Of a stretch of DNA of 64,000 nucleotides, positions 9,541 to 22,777 are shown one piece after another. The stretch lies in the NCBI GenBank assembly GCA_947683425.1, contig CANTUQ010000158.1, forward strand, positions 1,488,001-1,552,000, in the 5' to 3' direction. This DNA comes from Excoecaria cochinchinensis (Eukaryota; Streptophyta; Magnoliopsida; Malpighiales; Euphorbiaceae). The notes under the pieces are model-generated. The model ran no database searches and was not told the DNA's origin. It was given only the letters and a program-made list of their open reading frames with translations. How positions within the stretch are numbered: the first letter of the stretch is position 1; each line of letters starts with the position of its first letter. Both the position numbers and the translations under genes were made by a program.

Positions 9541-11530
9541 ACAAAGAAACACATAATTATGCCAATAAATGCTCCAAAATATAAATATAATTGCAACTTA
9601 TCAGAGTATATGAGAACTTTAACCTTCTTCAATATTATTATTATATTCTTAGATGAGTTGTTAGTGCAAAATAATTTTTCATGTGCAGTAATTGTCAATT
9701 CCCATATTGCTTTCATCTAGATCACGGAGTAGACAATTATCCAATAATAAGATTGTTAAATACTATTTTGGATCGAATTAATTCTCTAAACGAAAGTTTT
9801 GAAAAATTTAAAATCTCATAGGAAAGTTTTTCAAATCATTTAGAAGAATTGGCTTTAAGACAAAGCTAGTTTGAGAATTACTTTGTTGCTAGTTTATGGT
9901 ACATTAACGAATATAAAAAATTGAGAAAAGTCAAAAACCTTGGAATCTAAAACTCCCAAATAATTTTAAAAGATTATAGAGTAGCTCTATATTTTCATTT
10001 ACATGAGTTAAAATCCAAGTGTAGAGCAAGCTCGATTTAAATGGTATCAAAACTTTGGGAAGAAAAGTTAGAGTAATTTTATATGTTTTGAACATAATTT
10101 GAAAGGAAAAGTAAATTCTGAAATTTAAAGAATTAAGGAAAAATGCAGGGACTTAATAAACGTAAAATCAAAATTTAATAACCCAATACATAGTTTTCAC
10201 AGTTTAAGTTAATGCAGAGAAGTCAAATAGTTTTCCTAAAGATTTTTATTACTCTGATAGTGGGTCCCACTACTCAAAAATAGTAAGTCCCATATGCTAT
10301 TTGGTACTTGCACACTAGAATACTAAATAATTTTCATCTAACCCCATTTTTCAATTGTTTTTTTAAAATTAACATTATTTGTAAAATAAAATCAAAAATT
10401 AATTATTGTTATGCTAATTTATCATGAATTAATTGTATTAAAAAACACTTATTTTTATTTTTTTAAACTATTTTTTATTAAATTAAAATAAAAAAATAGA
10501 CATGTTCATATATAATAAAAGAAATATAATTTATTACATTTACATTATATAGAAAATCAAAAAATATATAATTTATTATATTTACATTATTATAGAATTT
10601 CATTAAAAAAATTTAAAAAAATTATAAAATTACAAATAATTTAAACGTAGAGTCATTTTATGGATCAAATAGTTCGAAATATATAATTAATTAAATTCAT
10701 CAACTAATCAAATCAAATTTAAATCTTATTTTTACAGATAGATGATTGAATTCGCCAATCATGTCAAAATTTGCTTCACCTAAACCCTACTAAGCATCTT
10801 GGCCCAGTATTGATCCTCTTGCCACGTCATTTTGTCTCTTCTTTTCAATTCAATTGCTCCTTTTTTTTTTTCTATTAAAAACAACTAGTAGAAACTTCAC
10901 CCAATGCGGATGCCATTGACACTGTTAACCCAGATTTCTCTTATGTTCCTCCATTTCTTCAACTCAATTCAGGATGCTCAGAAATCGTAAGAAATCTAGC
11001 CATAATACTCCGTAAGTAATTTTCAATGGAAAAAAATTAAAATTTGGTGGAAATCAAGTTGGTCAAAAGAAAATAATTAGAAAATTAGTCAATAAAGAAA
11101 TTAACATATTAAACAAATATACTTATCAATTATACAAATAATAAATATAAAAATAATATATATAAATTCACTCTACTTGAAAAATTGAAATATAATACTC
11201 AAACTGCACTAATATAACAACTGAATCGTTATAATAAAAACATACATTTCACATGCACGTAAAACTAATAAAAATTTAAAAAAAAATACGATTTGATTTT
11301 ATTATTTTTCTTTCATAAAAGCATTGGTTTTATTGTTAATTTTCATAAATTTCTTATTGATTTTGATAACTTGGAATGCCATATAGGGCCCATTAAATAT
11401 CGTATAAATTTATATTTATTATTTATAAAATTGACAAACATATACATTCGATAGATCTAGATCATTGTTCAAATTTAGATATTCAAATAAATTATAAAGC
11501 CAAGTTCAAGTAGAGTTTAGCTAATAAGCA
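9541..11530. other. AT-rich intergenic sequence, 3' side of the DDT gene
   Basis: No gene or known repeat was recognised. 10340-10720 is very AT-rich. A 35-codon open stretch near 10908-11012 ends in a GTAAGT, but it has no similarity I know and no partner exon. Confidence 0.5.
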
Positions 11531-11758
11531 TCTAAAATTCTGAAAAATGTCATTTACAAAAATTGATGCTTCAATGCAACATGCTTTGCGACTTGGTGAC
11601 AGAAAAAAAAATTAAATAAATAATGAATCAGCAACTTGGTGACTGAAAATTTCCTACTCTGCATCCTCAGTGAGTTCAAGTTTCCATCTTCCCAAGAACA
11701 TGACCAGTAAAGGACCCACTTAAATCTGGCAGGAAGGACTAAAATAAATATCAGGCAG

Positions 11759-14700
11759 TTAGTCTTCCTTCCACTTGTTAACATACCTAAGGAAAGCATT
11801 GGCAGGATTTTCCCTTGGGATAGCTCGTACACGAGTTGATCTGCGAAGCACTGCCTCCTCTAATGCGATCTTCTGAGCCACATCTTTCGATCTCTTCTGT
11901 AGTTCCAAGCTAGAAAATACATTCACAAGGGAATAAGTTTGGCTTGGATTTTTGTGAAATATGCAGGCTAAGGTGTCACATTTAAAGCACAGAAAGCCTA
12001 CTGAAGTGTAAAATATCCATAGAAATTAAAGAATTATACATACAAACATTTTAAGGAAAAACCAGGCAGTATTAAGACATTTAGAGATGAACTCACCATA
12101 TCCTGCTGTACAATTTCTGCAATTCTGTTTGAAGAGCCTTCTCTCTCTCCCCCTTGCAATTCAGAGAACCAATCAGGGCATCAAGCTGTTTGCAAGAACC
12201 AGGCAGGAATCATTACAATATAAAAGAATATACATATATATATATAATCAAAAACAAAATAAAAATGGAATGGTAGATATAGGTGGTTGTTAACATTAAT
12301 ACCTCTTCCTTGCTACTATAGTAGCCCCAGAGCTTAGAATCTGAGCTCTCAACAAAGATCCTCCCATCACGACGGAACCACCAATACTTGTTATAGTGTC
12401 TGTCTTTACCCAACGAATTGGTACGTAAGACTCGTTTCTCCATCTCCCGTTCATAATATTCCCTCTAAGTTTAATTGATTTCAGGAAATAATGAGTAAGC
12501 CCAAAAACAATAAGCAAACACACACACACACAGAGAGAAGTGGAAGTTAGATTACCCTTAGCTCTTTGCTTCTCTTGTCTATTCCTTCCTTTTTCTCAGT
12601 CCTCAACTGTTTAAGTTCCATTTTGCTAGATGAACTTTTTATATTTTCACCCAGGACTTTCACATCCACATTCTGGTTTATCTTATTTGATGAAAGGTCC
12701 AAATTGTAGCTCTCACTGACAAGAATAGAAATAAGCTTCAAAACATGCATAATCCACTATCATAATCCCAATGCGTCAGTGTGTGTGCACATGTGCGGGT
12801 CTATTCATACATGTCCAAATTTGGGCACGTGTGAATCTGTGCAGGAATAGGCATGTGAAAAGTTTTCAACCTTTTATCTGATGCATGATCTTGCTGAGCT
12901 GAAATGAACTCTCCATTTCTTTTCTGTGCTCTCTCTCCATTCTCACAATGATGCTGCTCATTTTCCAGTACATCTGCATTGTCTTTCAAGCTCTCTGTGC
13001 CAGCCATATTTATTCCTCTATTATCAACAGTCTCAGCCCTAAATCGTTCCTTCTCTTCTCTTCTCCTTCTACCTTCTTGCAGTGCTTCCCCCCTCCTTGT
13101 TGCTCCAAGCACCTGCCGCTGTTCAATATGTTCATCCAATTTCTCCCTAACAACCGTTGTTTCAAGCACTTGATTAACCAATTCCTGAAGGATCCATAGT
13201 TTGGCTTCAACATCTAAGAGACCATAGTGTCCCCGCTTGATTGTTGTTACATAAGTGGACAGATCAGGAATATTGATCTCTATGAAATCACATAAATACT
13301 CCGCCCAGTTTATTAGTGTTATCTGTAATGAAAGCCAGTGCAGAAAATCTCATCAGAAGACATCAAATAGCTCGCACCAGAAATATTCCTCTTGGCACAG
13401 ACATGAATCATAAAGTTTAAAGAAATTAAAAAGGAAAAAAGAACAAAGAACTTCATTTCTACCTTCATCTTTCTGTTTCTTTTCTGTACAGCCGAAAAAT
13501 ATTCACCATTTTCTTTTATAAGCACCCGAAGAAGAGCAGAATGTATTTCAACGATGAGAATCAAGTTACTATCCTTATGGAAGATGGCATTTTCAAAATC
13601 TTGCAGAGTGAATGGCCATAAGTGCAACATCCTACCAAATGAGCAGCAAAAGTCCCAAACCATTAGAAGATCACCAACTAACTCCATCTGAATATGGAAG
13701 TCCCTTGATGGTAAAGGACGGTCAGTGAAGACTGGATCATCTGCTCCAGGTTGCACCAACAGATCATCAATTGGATATTTGATGGGACTGCCCCTAGGCT
13801 GCTTGTCTTCTGCAAATTAAAATATAGCAACAAAATATTAACGAATAATCATTCGCAAACAGCATATACCATCACATCACAAGCCTCATCAAAGGAACCA
13901 GTTGAGTCAAGGTGTTGTGAATGCATTTATTGGCAAGAAAAGCAATTAGCTGGAACTTAGCTTAAATAGAATTTTAATAAATCAAATCAAGGATTCTTCT
14001 TAAACGAATCTGTCTGAATTAGTAGTCTTTCCTGGTTTAAAAAATTGTAAACCTCTATTTAAGAGTGGTTATTTCTTATTAATAAAACAAGCAGAATTCT
14101 ATCAATCCTAAGGAGGTCAGGACTCTCTCTATTGAACAATTTCAAAGGTTTGTTGCTCCCTTTGATGAGCTTGAACAATTAATCAAAAATGGGCCCTTCA
14201 CAGAGTCGAAAGAAAAGTAAAGATCTGGTTTCAGATTTCGATTACCCAATTAATCCCTCGGTCACTAGATCCATAGCTAGGGTTCATAACACAAGGACTT
14301 GCACAAGCATAAAATTGGAAAGAATGCTCATTCAACAAACCCAGGCATAGAAGAACATAACTAACTGACAAGAACAGACAACATAATAGCTTCAACGTAC
14401 CCAAGTCAACATCCTCTCCGTGTACTCTCTTCTTTTTAGGTTTCCCAGATTCTTTTTCTCCTTCCTGAAAAAGATGAATATGAGACCAAATAAAAATATC
14501 AACTGCACAAACCAAGCAAAGTTTTCCATTACCCCAGCATTATCTTCTACATCTTTTCTTTTCTTGTTGCAGATTACTAGTCCATTTTGGATGAAAACTT
14601 TGCCTTTTAACTCCTGTGGTGGGTCACATGAGATCCCATGCTTTTGTGCTAAATTGTTATGAAGCACCCAAGGAGCACTTCTGTATGTAGATTCCCGAAT

Positions 14701-17155
14701 AAAAGACTTTAAAATTCTTCTACTGAGAGGAAACTTCTTCCATATCAGATCATCTCTCTTCACTACTGATGTTTCCATTAATTTATTATTGTTATCGAGC
14801 CATGTGACCTCATACTGGGTTTTAATGGAGCCCTCCTCCAGAACCTTTACTACTTTGCAAGGACAGAGACCACCACCCTTTTTTCCCTGCAACTCAGCAC
14901 ACGTACATAAATGTTCCTGCAGCTTTGTAGCTATTGTGTCTGCAAGATCTTTCAGTGACAGCATGCCTGACAAAGCAATAGATCATTTATGAAAGATAAT
15001 TGGAAATGGCAAAATCTGAAATCCAGAGGTCAAGCTCTCCAGCAGAAAAACAATGAAAAGAAAAAGGGAAAAATCAATTGCAAATGTATCAACAACTAAA
15101 AGCAAACATACTAACTCACAGCTCCTCAAGCCTAATCAAAGTTTTACTCAATCCACTCACAATCTTATGTTGCTTTCTTTTCCTTCTCATTTTAAGTTAA
15201 ATGAGGAATTTGTTCTTCCAGTCCTTTGAATTAACGACTTTTTATTTTCTTTACCATGGGGAAAGCTTTCACTAGAGAAAGCAATAAAATGTTTCTAAAC
15301 AAGTGAGCCAAAAACAAAAAATGAATACATGTTAAAATGAAAAGGTCTCTCCACAACAATAGGGATAAAAACAATTAAAATATCTTAAATGAAACTCCTG
15401 AATGACAAATTAATTTTAAGGTATTCACAAGCCTTGCACAGGCCAGTTGAAATCTAGATCCAACACATACCAACACGGAAGAAGGGGGGGGAGGGGTTTG
15501 TTGTGTGTAGGAGGGGGTGGCACTCACAATGACTAATTTACAACTACGAAATTTCTGTCAGGAATCTGGTATACAACTCTGTATCTAGTTAAATGGTTTT
15601 CAGGTCATCCAACAGATGAAGGGCAGATCAACGAACTGAAGAAAATACTAATAAACAAGAAAAAAGAAAAGGAAAGAAAGAAAGAAAGAACTATTGTTGT
15701 ATGATAAGTAAGAAAAAAGACAGAGAAAAATGAGAGAAAGAACTATTGCTGTATGCAATTAATATTTTACATTAGATTAGCATTCAGCAAACATTGAAAA
15801 AGCACAGCCAATGTAAAACAGTCAACTTCTTACAAATATTACAAATCAATAGTGAGCATAAGCTTATGCTTAGACACCAACCTATGTATTGATCCGACCT
15901 GCTAGTAAATCTAAAGAAATAAGATAAATACAAGGCCCAAACCTCATTTTCTCCAAACTGAAGAACTGCAGTTCACCTTAAACACAAACTTACATATTTA
16001 CTAGGCTTCTGCAGCTTCAGAGAATGATATGCATTTGACACTAAATTTTGACAGAATATAGGTTAATAATACATTTATGATAAGGATGAAATTTAGTGAG
16101 AGAGGAAAAGATAGAGACTTTATTTATGTTTCTAAAATGTCTCATTTCAAAAGTAGAATAGGAGTTCAAGGGCTTAGTAGCATATCAGAATGAATATTCA
16201 CAAAGTTTTCCCTAAAAACCATCAAGCAATATCTGATTTTGATCTGTAGTATTACTATGCACTTGGGATATAATGCATATTTTACATGAATATGACTCCA
16301 CGATTTCATCGTAACTAGTTAATGCTCCATATTATCACAAGTATACTTTGAGCAACATCCTGTCAGTAAGTTCTGCAAACATTTTTTGCACTTTATGTGA
16401 TATGAACAAATATACTGACTACAAGCATATTCATGTAAGCCAAAAGGAGACTACATATTTAAACATAACTGATGTATCCAGTTATCCAGCCAGTGAATAA
16501 AGGACAACAAATTTCATGCAAGTTATTTGATGCCACAAATAAAATGAACCATTAGGATGAAATCCAACTAGCAACGATTAAGTCATTACAACATGGCAAC
16601 AAATCTTACTAAATTGTACAATATGCAATGCAGGTGCCACAAGTTCCTCCGGTATCTCTTGAACCTTCTTGATTGCACATTTTTCAGACACCAAAGCCTC
16701 TTCAAAGGTCAAGTTAGCTTTCCCACTAATTTTGCAACTCCAAATTCTCTGCCGATATAAATTTAAGTGGTTCAAATATGCCCTATGCAAATTTAGGAAA
16801 GCAAACACATATTTGATTCCAAATAAAAGAAATAATAGAAGTACAAAATGAAGAGGACAAAAGAGATGCTGATATTAAATAATGATTCATCACTAAACAC
16901 TCCAAAATCCATACACACCAAAGTTTTTGTCTTGGTTCAGATATAATAAGTCCTTCAAATTTTAAATTATTGGTTTATAGAGACCAAACTAATTTTTTTG
17001 GAAAAAATTGTTAATTTATCTATTTTAAATTTCGAAGGATACTGATAACTGCGGAATATCTCCTTAGTAAAACGAACTTGGTATACAATCTCATCAGGCT
17101 TCAAATTCTTGGGTGGTTCCAACAGAGCGAAGGGCTTTTTCTTCAACAGAGGCAT
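11759..17155 (-). CDS. DDT-domain chromatin protein with N-terminal WAC domain (10 coding exons)
   Basis: Coding exons, minus strand: 17155-17043, 16782-16610, 14966-14533, 14464-14401, 13809-13463, 13322-12871, 12715-12556, 12464-12303, 12185-12097 and 11909-11759. All introns are GT..AG, phases agree at each join, and the sum is 2145 nt (714 aa plus TAA). Residues about 20-115 look like a WAC/ACF1 DNA-binding domain (YQVRFTKEIFRSY, then LYRQRIW), 303-360 like a DDT domain, 385-440 like WHIM1 (GLLDVEAKLWILQELV), and 600-630 like the WSD/WHIM3 block (KYWWFRRDGRIFVESSD). Residues 440-580 are charged linker. The likely role is a nuclear accessory subunit that links an ISWI-type remodeller to DNA. 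The family is usually annotated 'DDT domain-containing protein DDB_G0282237-like', and Arabidopsis DDT proteins bind ISWI CHR11/CHR17. No lesion was found. The start at 17155 fits the family, although an upstream in-frame ATG at 17230 lies in the intron before the splice acceptor at 17213. Confidence 0.9.
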
Positions 17156-18240
17156 TGTTGGAACCAACCCAGGCTTGTGTCCAACAAAGTTTGCAAAGCT
17201 TGAATTTGGCACCTGCAAGACATGCGCCAATTACAACCTGTTAATAATCAATAGTGGACAAGAATTTTAAGTGCTAAGTGAAAAGTGGCAACATACACGG
17301 GCTAACAGCTATTGTTTGAAAACGAAAATCAGTAAATACTAAATGAATCAAATTCCTTAGCCAACAGAACACAATGCACAAACAAAAGAACCTATTATAT
17401 TTCCTTTTCTCAATTCCTTCACAAACATAAATGACTTGCGAAACTAAAAGGAAAGCAAGAAAGCAAAGTCAAAAAAACAAGAAAATGAATTCAAATCCTT
17501 TACACGCATATAAAATTAGAAAAATTTCAAAGCCACTCCTAGAATAAGTCTATCATTCATATATAAGAGAAAAATGGATTCATCCAATTCTATTAAGTCA
17601 CGCCTGACATGTGATTTACATATAGCCCAGTAAGAATCATCACATTGATAAAATAACAGAACAAGGAGTTGACCCCAAAAACAGAAAAACCCTAGATTTG
17701 CATAGCTTAAGCTTGACAATAACTGAAACAATGCCGTTCCTATATCCCTATAAACACGAAAACAAGATTTAGAATATCACACCTTTCTTAACAAAAATTA
17801 AGTCGATTCTCTCATCAACCAAACAGAAATTCGAAAACGCAATTGCATGGCCCTCGCCACGACCCTGCCTCCCAATTGGGCACCCACAACCGCGCCTCTC
17901 AGTCCCAATATCAATAAATAAATATTCCTTTCAAAAAAAAAGGAAAAAAAAAAAAGGAAAGTCACATAGTGACAATTCTGTATAGTTAATAAAACACCAA
18001 TTTAGCTCCAAGAAGCTTCAATTCGATTAAACAATTAGAGAATATAATAAAAATGAAAATGCAATACAAATGTCCGATTCCCGCCAGAATCCAAGTTTGT
18101 AATTGATAAGTAGAGAGAATGAGTGACAATCTAGATAGAGAGAAATCTTACAGAAAAAAGATGGTAAAATCAGTTAAGGGAGAAATGTACGAGAAAATAG
18201 GAGAGAGAGAACGGTGACTGTCTTCCGGTTTATATTTTAC
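17156..18240 (-). promoter_or_regulatory. 5' leader, 5'-UTR intron and promoter of DDT gene
   Basis: The first coding exon begins at 17212 after a TTGCAG acceptor (17218-17213), so 57 nt of leader lie in that exon and an intron lies upstream. The first non-coding exon is probably within 18050-18230, which is CT-rich on the sense strand. A GTAAGA-like donor lies near 18150. The exact start is not resolved. No other gene was seen. Confidence 0.5.
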
Positions 18241-18287
18241 GGGGTTTTTTCCTCTCTTCTTTTTGGTCTTCAAGAAACTTATTCACG

Positions 18288-18314
18288 TCTCTCTCTCTCT
18301 CTCTCTCTCTCTCT
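18288..18314. repeat. CT microsatellite near DDT promoter
   Basis: About 13 CT units (GA on the gene's sense strand), just upstream of the presumed first exon. GA/CT tracts are common in plant core promoters. Confidence 0.9.
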
Positions 18315-18356
18315 GGCCTCATATACTGTCCTTTTATATGCGAAGAAAGTAAGTTT

Positions 18357-18433
18357 AATTTTCTTCTTTGGCCAAACTTACATTTTTGCACCAGATAATT
18401 TTCTTCTCTGGCCAAACTTACATTTTTGCACCT
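18357..18433. repeat. 40-bp direct repeat, two copies
   Basis: AATTTTCTTCTTTGGCC.. at 18357 and AATTTTCTTCTCTGGCC.. at 18397 are nearly identical tandem units. Confidence 0.9.
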
Positions 18434-19528
18434 GTTATTTACCAAAATGAACAAATTTACCGTTAATATTTTACATGGTGCAATTTTACTCCTCTGTGTT
18501 TGGAAAATCATAAATTTATACCACTATACTAACAGTCCATTAATATTGACCATCGTGCCATCTATTGACCATTGACCGGAACAAAGAGTAACATATGACA
18601 AGCAACCATTGGACACATCATTATACACGTGGCGAAGTGCATGTCATGTGATGAGTAAAAAAATTTCAAGATTTTACCATTTCTCTTTCTTCACACATAG
18701 TGTACATACATATCAATTTCTCTCCTCTTTCACTTTTCCTATGCACAGATTGATTTCTCTAATCCACAATCAGCAAAAGTATTCGAAATGTTTTAATTCA
18801 AATCTAGCTAACCTTAAACACCCTAATGAAAAAGAGATTGAAACCCTAAATCCAAAAAGTGACCTAGAAATCATACCCTAAGCTGAAAAAATTGGATTTG
18901 CCAAAGAGAACAAACATTAGACGAAGCCAGTAAAATGTCGACTGATAACTCTAGAGATGCAGAGGACGTTTTCAAGTAAGTAACGCAAGATTTAGGGTGT
19001 CCATACTCTCATAGGAATGGAGAGGGTTTAGGGTTTTTCCTTTTACTGCCAATGACAGTTTTCAGTTTTCTCTTAATGAATGAAAGGGAAAATGGAAAAT
19101 ATGCTTTTTAAATGGATGTTGAATGTCACGTTGAATATTTTAGTCCGTGGTTCTAATTAGTATATCATATGACTTTATTATGTTTACAATAGCTAAAAAT
19201 AAGTGCTTAAAGTAAAACATAATCTATGTGCTTATTGTGTTGTCTTTTTCAGTCCATTTTTTACTATACCATTATTTTTTTTACTCCAACTTGCGTGTAA
19301 AGTGAGATGGAAAGCGACTGTCAATTTGTGGTTTAACTGGAATGGAAGATGAAATTTTGGAAAAAAATTGGCTATGTATAGGGGAAATCAAAAGCAGTGA
19401 AGAAATTTGATCCATATTTAATTAGCTACCAAGAAAGTTAGTCTGAATTTACTGATAGGTTGGGTGTTAAGGAGCTTAAAAATGTGGCCTGTCTTGAACC
19501 AATTAAGGATACGTCTAAAGGGCTATTT
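18434..19528. other. Intergenic sequence between DDT gene and DHAK remnant
   Basis: No gene recognised. A 14-codon ATG frame at about 18934-18975 runs into a GTAAGT-like site and could be a stray first exon of a lost gene; there is no evidence for more. Confidence 0.4.
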
Positions 19529-20066
19529 GCATTTGGAGAGGGGATGCTGACAGCTGCAATTTTACCAATTGATATATATATATTTTTAGATGAATTTGCT
19601 CTAATGTAATTCAACTTTAGGGCATTTGAGCTGTCATTGGTCCCATGGGGTGTCCTTTAATTGTCACGGTAATTTTAATTTAAAACATTTTTTGTAGTAA
19701 ATTGCAAATATATAGTGTTTTGTAGATGCTATCTCTTGGTCGAGGGGATTAAATTAGGACAATGAGTTGTTGGGCAAATACAGGATTTGCCGTCTTATGA
19801 ATTGATTGATACTAAATCAAATTTTGGTCTGAATGCTTTTATTTGTGGATTCATAGTGTTATAATCTCTCAACAAAATTATACTGGTGATCGTTTAAATT
19901 TTGGCTTGGCTGCTGAGCAAGCAAAAGCTAAAGGTTATAAAGTGAAGGTACAATTTAGGTCAAACTTTATTCTCTTTCATTGTTTAGATTTATTACTAAC
20001 AATCAAAGTAAACTTTCCATTTTTCTTTTACAGACTATAATTGTTGGAGATGATTGTGCTTTTACA
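19529..20066 (+). pseudogene. Dihydroxyacetone kinase gene remnant (unprocessed)
   Basis: Four short blocks follow the order of the N-terminal (DhaK-like) part of plant dihydroxyacetone kinase. They are 19529-19561 (FGEGMLTAAI), 19621-19668 (AVIGPMGC, with TGA in place of the usual Arg codon), 19857-19947 (NYTGDRLNFGLAAEQAKAKG) and 20034-20066 (IIVGDDCA). The last two are separated by an intact-looking intron (GTACAA..TTTTACAG), so this is a decayed genomic copy and not a retro-copy. Essential parts, including the rest of DhaK and all of DhaL, are missing. The 3' side runs into an LTR fragment. DHA kinase phosphorylates dihydroxyacetone with ATP; this copy cannot. Confidence 0.8.
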
Positions 20067-20479
20067 TGCACATGGTCACACTTAAACAAGAATTAACGTG
20101 ATGGAATTAAATTTAGAGACTGGGGCTCTATTTCTTGTGCATCTACCTCTCTCTGTCCTTCAAGCAATTTTAATCAATTTTTGGGTCGAATAATATTTTC
20201 TTCCTTCTTCATTCATTCCCGATTTTAGTATTATTTTTCCTTAATTTTTTGCTTGGTATTCTTGTGACTAGATTTGATGGATTGGTTGGTTCTGGGAAGT
20301 CATCAAGTGAAGGCCCAGACAAGGCATCTAATGAAACTAAATGTTATCCCATTTTAATTGTTGAAATTAAATGTTAGCTATTGGTAGTATGATTATAAGC
20401 ATGTTTGGAATGTATATATTGAATGGATTTTAGTTTTATGCTTGGTGAGTTGTTTTTGGAAGAGTTTGGTTTGTAAAGA

Positions 20480-21340
20480 TTTGCAAAAATAGAGTTTTGG
20501 GCGTTATCTCGACTCTGTCGCGAGCGCGACCTCTATCGTGAGTGTGACAAAGAGCGGGATAGCTAGCTGAGGAGCCCTCTATCACGAGCGTGACCCATGT
20601 TGCGAGCGCGACATAGGCCCATCTACCTGCTTCTCGCGAAATTGCCCCTAAACTTCAAACTAAAAAACGAAAGCCTAAACGTCATTTTTAAAGGCCCAAA
20701 ATGGTTGTTACAAAGGGCTATGCCTCATAAAATGAGACCAGCTCGGAACGATCTTTCCAGAAACACACTATATTAAGCAATCGGACACCCATAGCAAAAA
20801 TTACGGCCGAAAAACACGTTGGAGATGTATAAGTACGTTATTGCATGAATGTTGTGATGTTTATATTTTATGTTTTGCCATTGATAATTGTGACTTCGAT
20901 TGAAGTCTATTGTATTTGTTTCTCCCCACTGAGCCTTCGCTCAACATGGGTGTTTTCCCGTGTAGGTTGTAGGTTCAGTTTGGAGTCGGGCGTTTACAGG
21001 TCGGCCACTAGGAGTCGGAGCTGCATGAGAGTTATTTTGGTTTTTGATATGTATTACCTTTTATAACGTATAGATTTGGTATTCGTATTATATACCCTTG
21101 GATATATATATATATAGTATATTTTGTATATGCTTTAGGGTTGCTTTTGTAAATTTTTAATATTGATTATTTATGACATGTAATCTAAATGCAATTGTTC
21201 ATAGTGCATATGTGTTTATATGATATTATCAATAAGAATATTTTCTTAAATATCATTATGAATTTGGATTATATTTATTTATAAATAAATAATTTGATTG
21301 AAACAAAAACATTATGCCAAGCGAGCATAATTTTACAATT
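20480..21340 (+). mobile_element. Truncated plus-strand Tekay-type LTR
   Basis: Carries the CG-rich phrase cluster (20510-20610, including TGTCGCGAGCGCGAC and decayed forms) and the paired hairpin block (20930-20962) in the usual order and spacing. Neither LTR end can be placed: 20067-20480 is unassigned AT-rich sequence, and beyond 21060 it is AT-rich without a GTTACA end. Confidence 0.6.
20930..20962 (+). other. Paired hairpin block of Tekay LTR
   Basis: Stem TGAGC / GCTCA with loop CTTC (20930-20943), then stem CATGGG / CCCGTG (20945-20962, one T-G wobble), then TAGGTT. Both stems differ in sequence from the block at 23636 but pair fully. Confidence 0.75.
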
Positions 21341-21344
21341 TTTG

Positions 21345-21636
21345 ATGTTAAAAATAGCAACGGAAGAAAATTCCGTTGCTATTTTTAGCAGCGGAATTAT
21401 TATTCGATTGCTATAAATAGCAACGGAAAATGAATTCGGTTGCTAAATGTAGCAACGGAAATTATATTTCGTTGCTAATTTAGCAACGGAAAGATCAATT
21501 CCGTTGGTAATGTTAAATAATTCACCGAATGTATATTGGTTAGATTTATCAACAGAAGACAGTTTCGGTTGCTAAAATACCCATCGTCAAAATTGCAAAT
21601 GAATTTTTCGTTGCAATTTTTGGTTGCTAACGAAAA
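21345..21636. repeat. AGCAACGGAA / TTCCGTTGCT inverted-repeat cluster
   Basis: At least eight copies of TAGCAACGGAA in both orientations, some as close palindromes (for example 21356-21398). Such clusters are typical of subterminal regions of plant CACTA (En/Spm) transposons. No CACTA terminal inverted repeat was found, so this is at most a fragment. Confidence 0.6.
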
Positions 21637-21723
21637 TACACATAATTCTTTTATTAACATGTTATACCATAACATTATTTACATATATTTTCAAGTAACA
21701 AACATACATACATACACTCATTT
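21637..21723 (-). mobile_element. Left remnant of minus-strand LTR split by the Tekay element
   Basis: Continuous with 31116 onward once the element at 21724-31115 and one CATTT copy are removed, because the same joined sequence recurs at 31765-31880. Confidence 0.8.
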
Positions 21724-22777
21724 TGTAACACCCCAAAACCACCCCAGTAGTTTGAGCCTGTCCGTGTCTGTGTGTGTGTATTTTGTGTGTGTGTTAAATT
21801 GGTTTAATTACATATAAGTGTGTGTATTAGTGAGAAGAGGAAATTAGACTAGTGTATAAATGAGTGTATAGAAGTAAAAATATGAGTAAGGGTTAGCCTA
21901 GAGTGTATAGCCAAGTATGGGAGTAGGGTGTGTTAAAGGGCATGTGTCTTATGGAGATTTTGACAAGTGGCAAAGGAGATAAGTGAGCATTTATGGGTTA
22001 GGTGAGGAGAGAGAGATCAGCCATTTGCCCTTTGATTCCCGTTCTTCTTCCTTCCTCACGCCCTCTTCTTCGTTTCCTTCTTCTTCTTCCTTTGTTCTTC
22101 TCTTTTCTTGACCGATCTTGCTCCCTTTTCTTCATTTGAAGTAATTAGAGTTGCTTGGCTGGTGTATTTAAAGCTTAAAGGTGAGTTGGGGTTTTAGAAT
22201 TTCTACTTCTTCCTCTTCTCTAGGTTTTATAATTTATATATATGTTTGGGTAGTTGTAAAATTTATCTTGATTGTTATGGGTTTATGGTTCAGAGGAGGC
22301 TCCTAGACCTGATAAAGGAAAAGGAATCGCTAGCGGAAGCGGAGCTCGCGATTAGGAGCTAAGGAGAGAAGGTTTGGGAATTGTTCATATGTTTGTGTAT
22401 TTTGTGATTTGAGTTTGATAAATGTGTTTATGCTTTGATTGGGATTATGAGTTGAGTAGTTATAACTTAAATTGAAATTAAAGTGATATGTGATGTGGAA
22501 GAATGAATTTTTGTGAAGATTTTGCAAGGAATCATGTGAATAGTTGAGAATTGTGTTAAAGTTGCTGTTTTGGAATTTCAGGGAATTGAGCATATTATCG
22601 ACTTGATTTAATTGAGATTAATGGTGATAAAGTTGGGTTTTTATTTATGATATGAGTTGTGAATGCTTGATTTGCCGAATTTTGAGTTTTGGAATCAATT
22701 TTGGAAGTTTGGATGTGAAATTTGTGTGAAATCTGCAGAATTTGGGCGTAAGGGTTGAAAAACCCGTGTCTGTCGCG

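Noticed and set aside
10908..11012. Possible exon ending in GTAAGT
   Set aside because: 35 codons, no known similarity, no partner exon or promoter.
16967..17230. Start of the DDT protein at the upstream ATG 17230
   Set aside because: The 17213 splice acceptor lies between that ATG and the coding exon, so it is intronic; the family start fits 17155.
18934..18975. Possible first exon (14 codons, ATG to GTAAGT)
   Set aside because: Too short to judge; no downstream exon in the same direction except the unrelated DHAK remnant.
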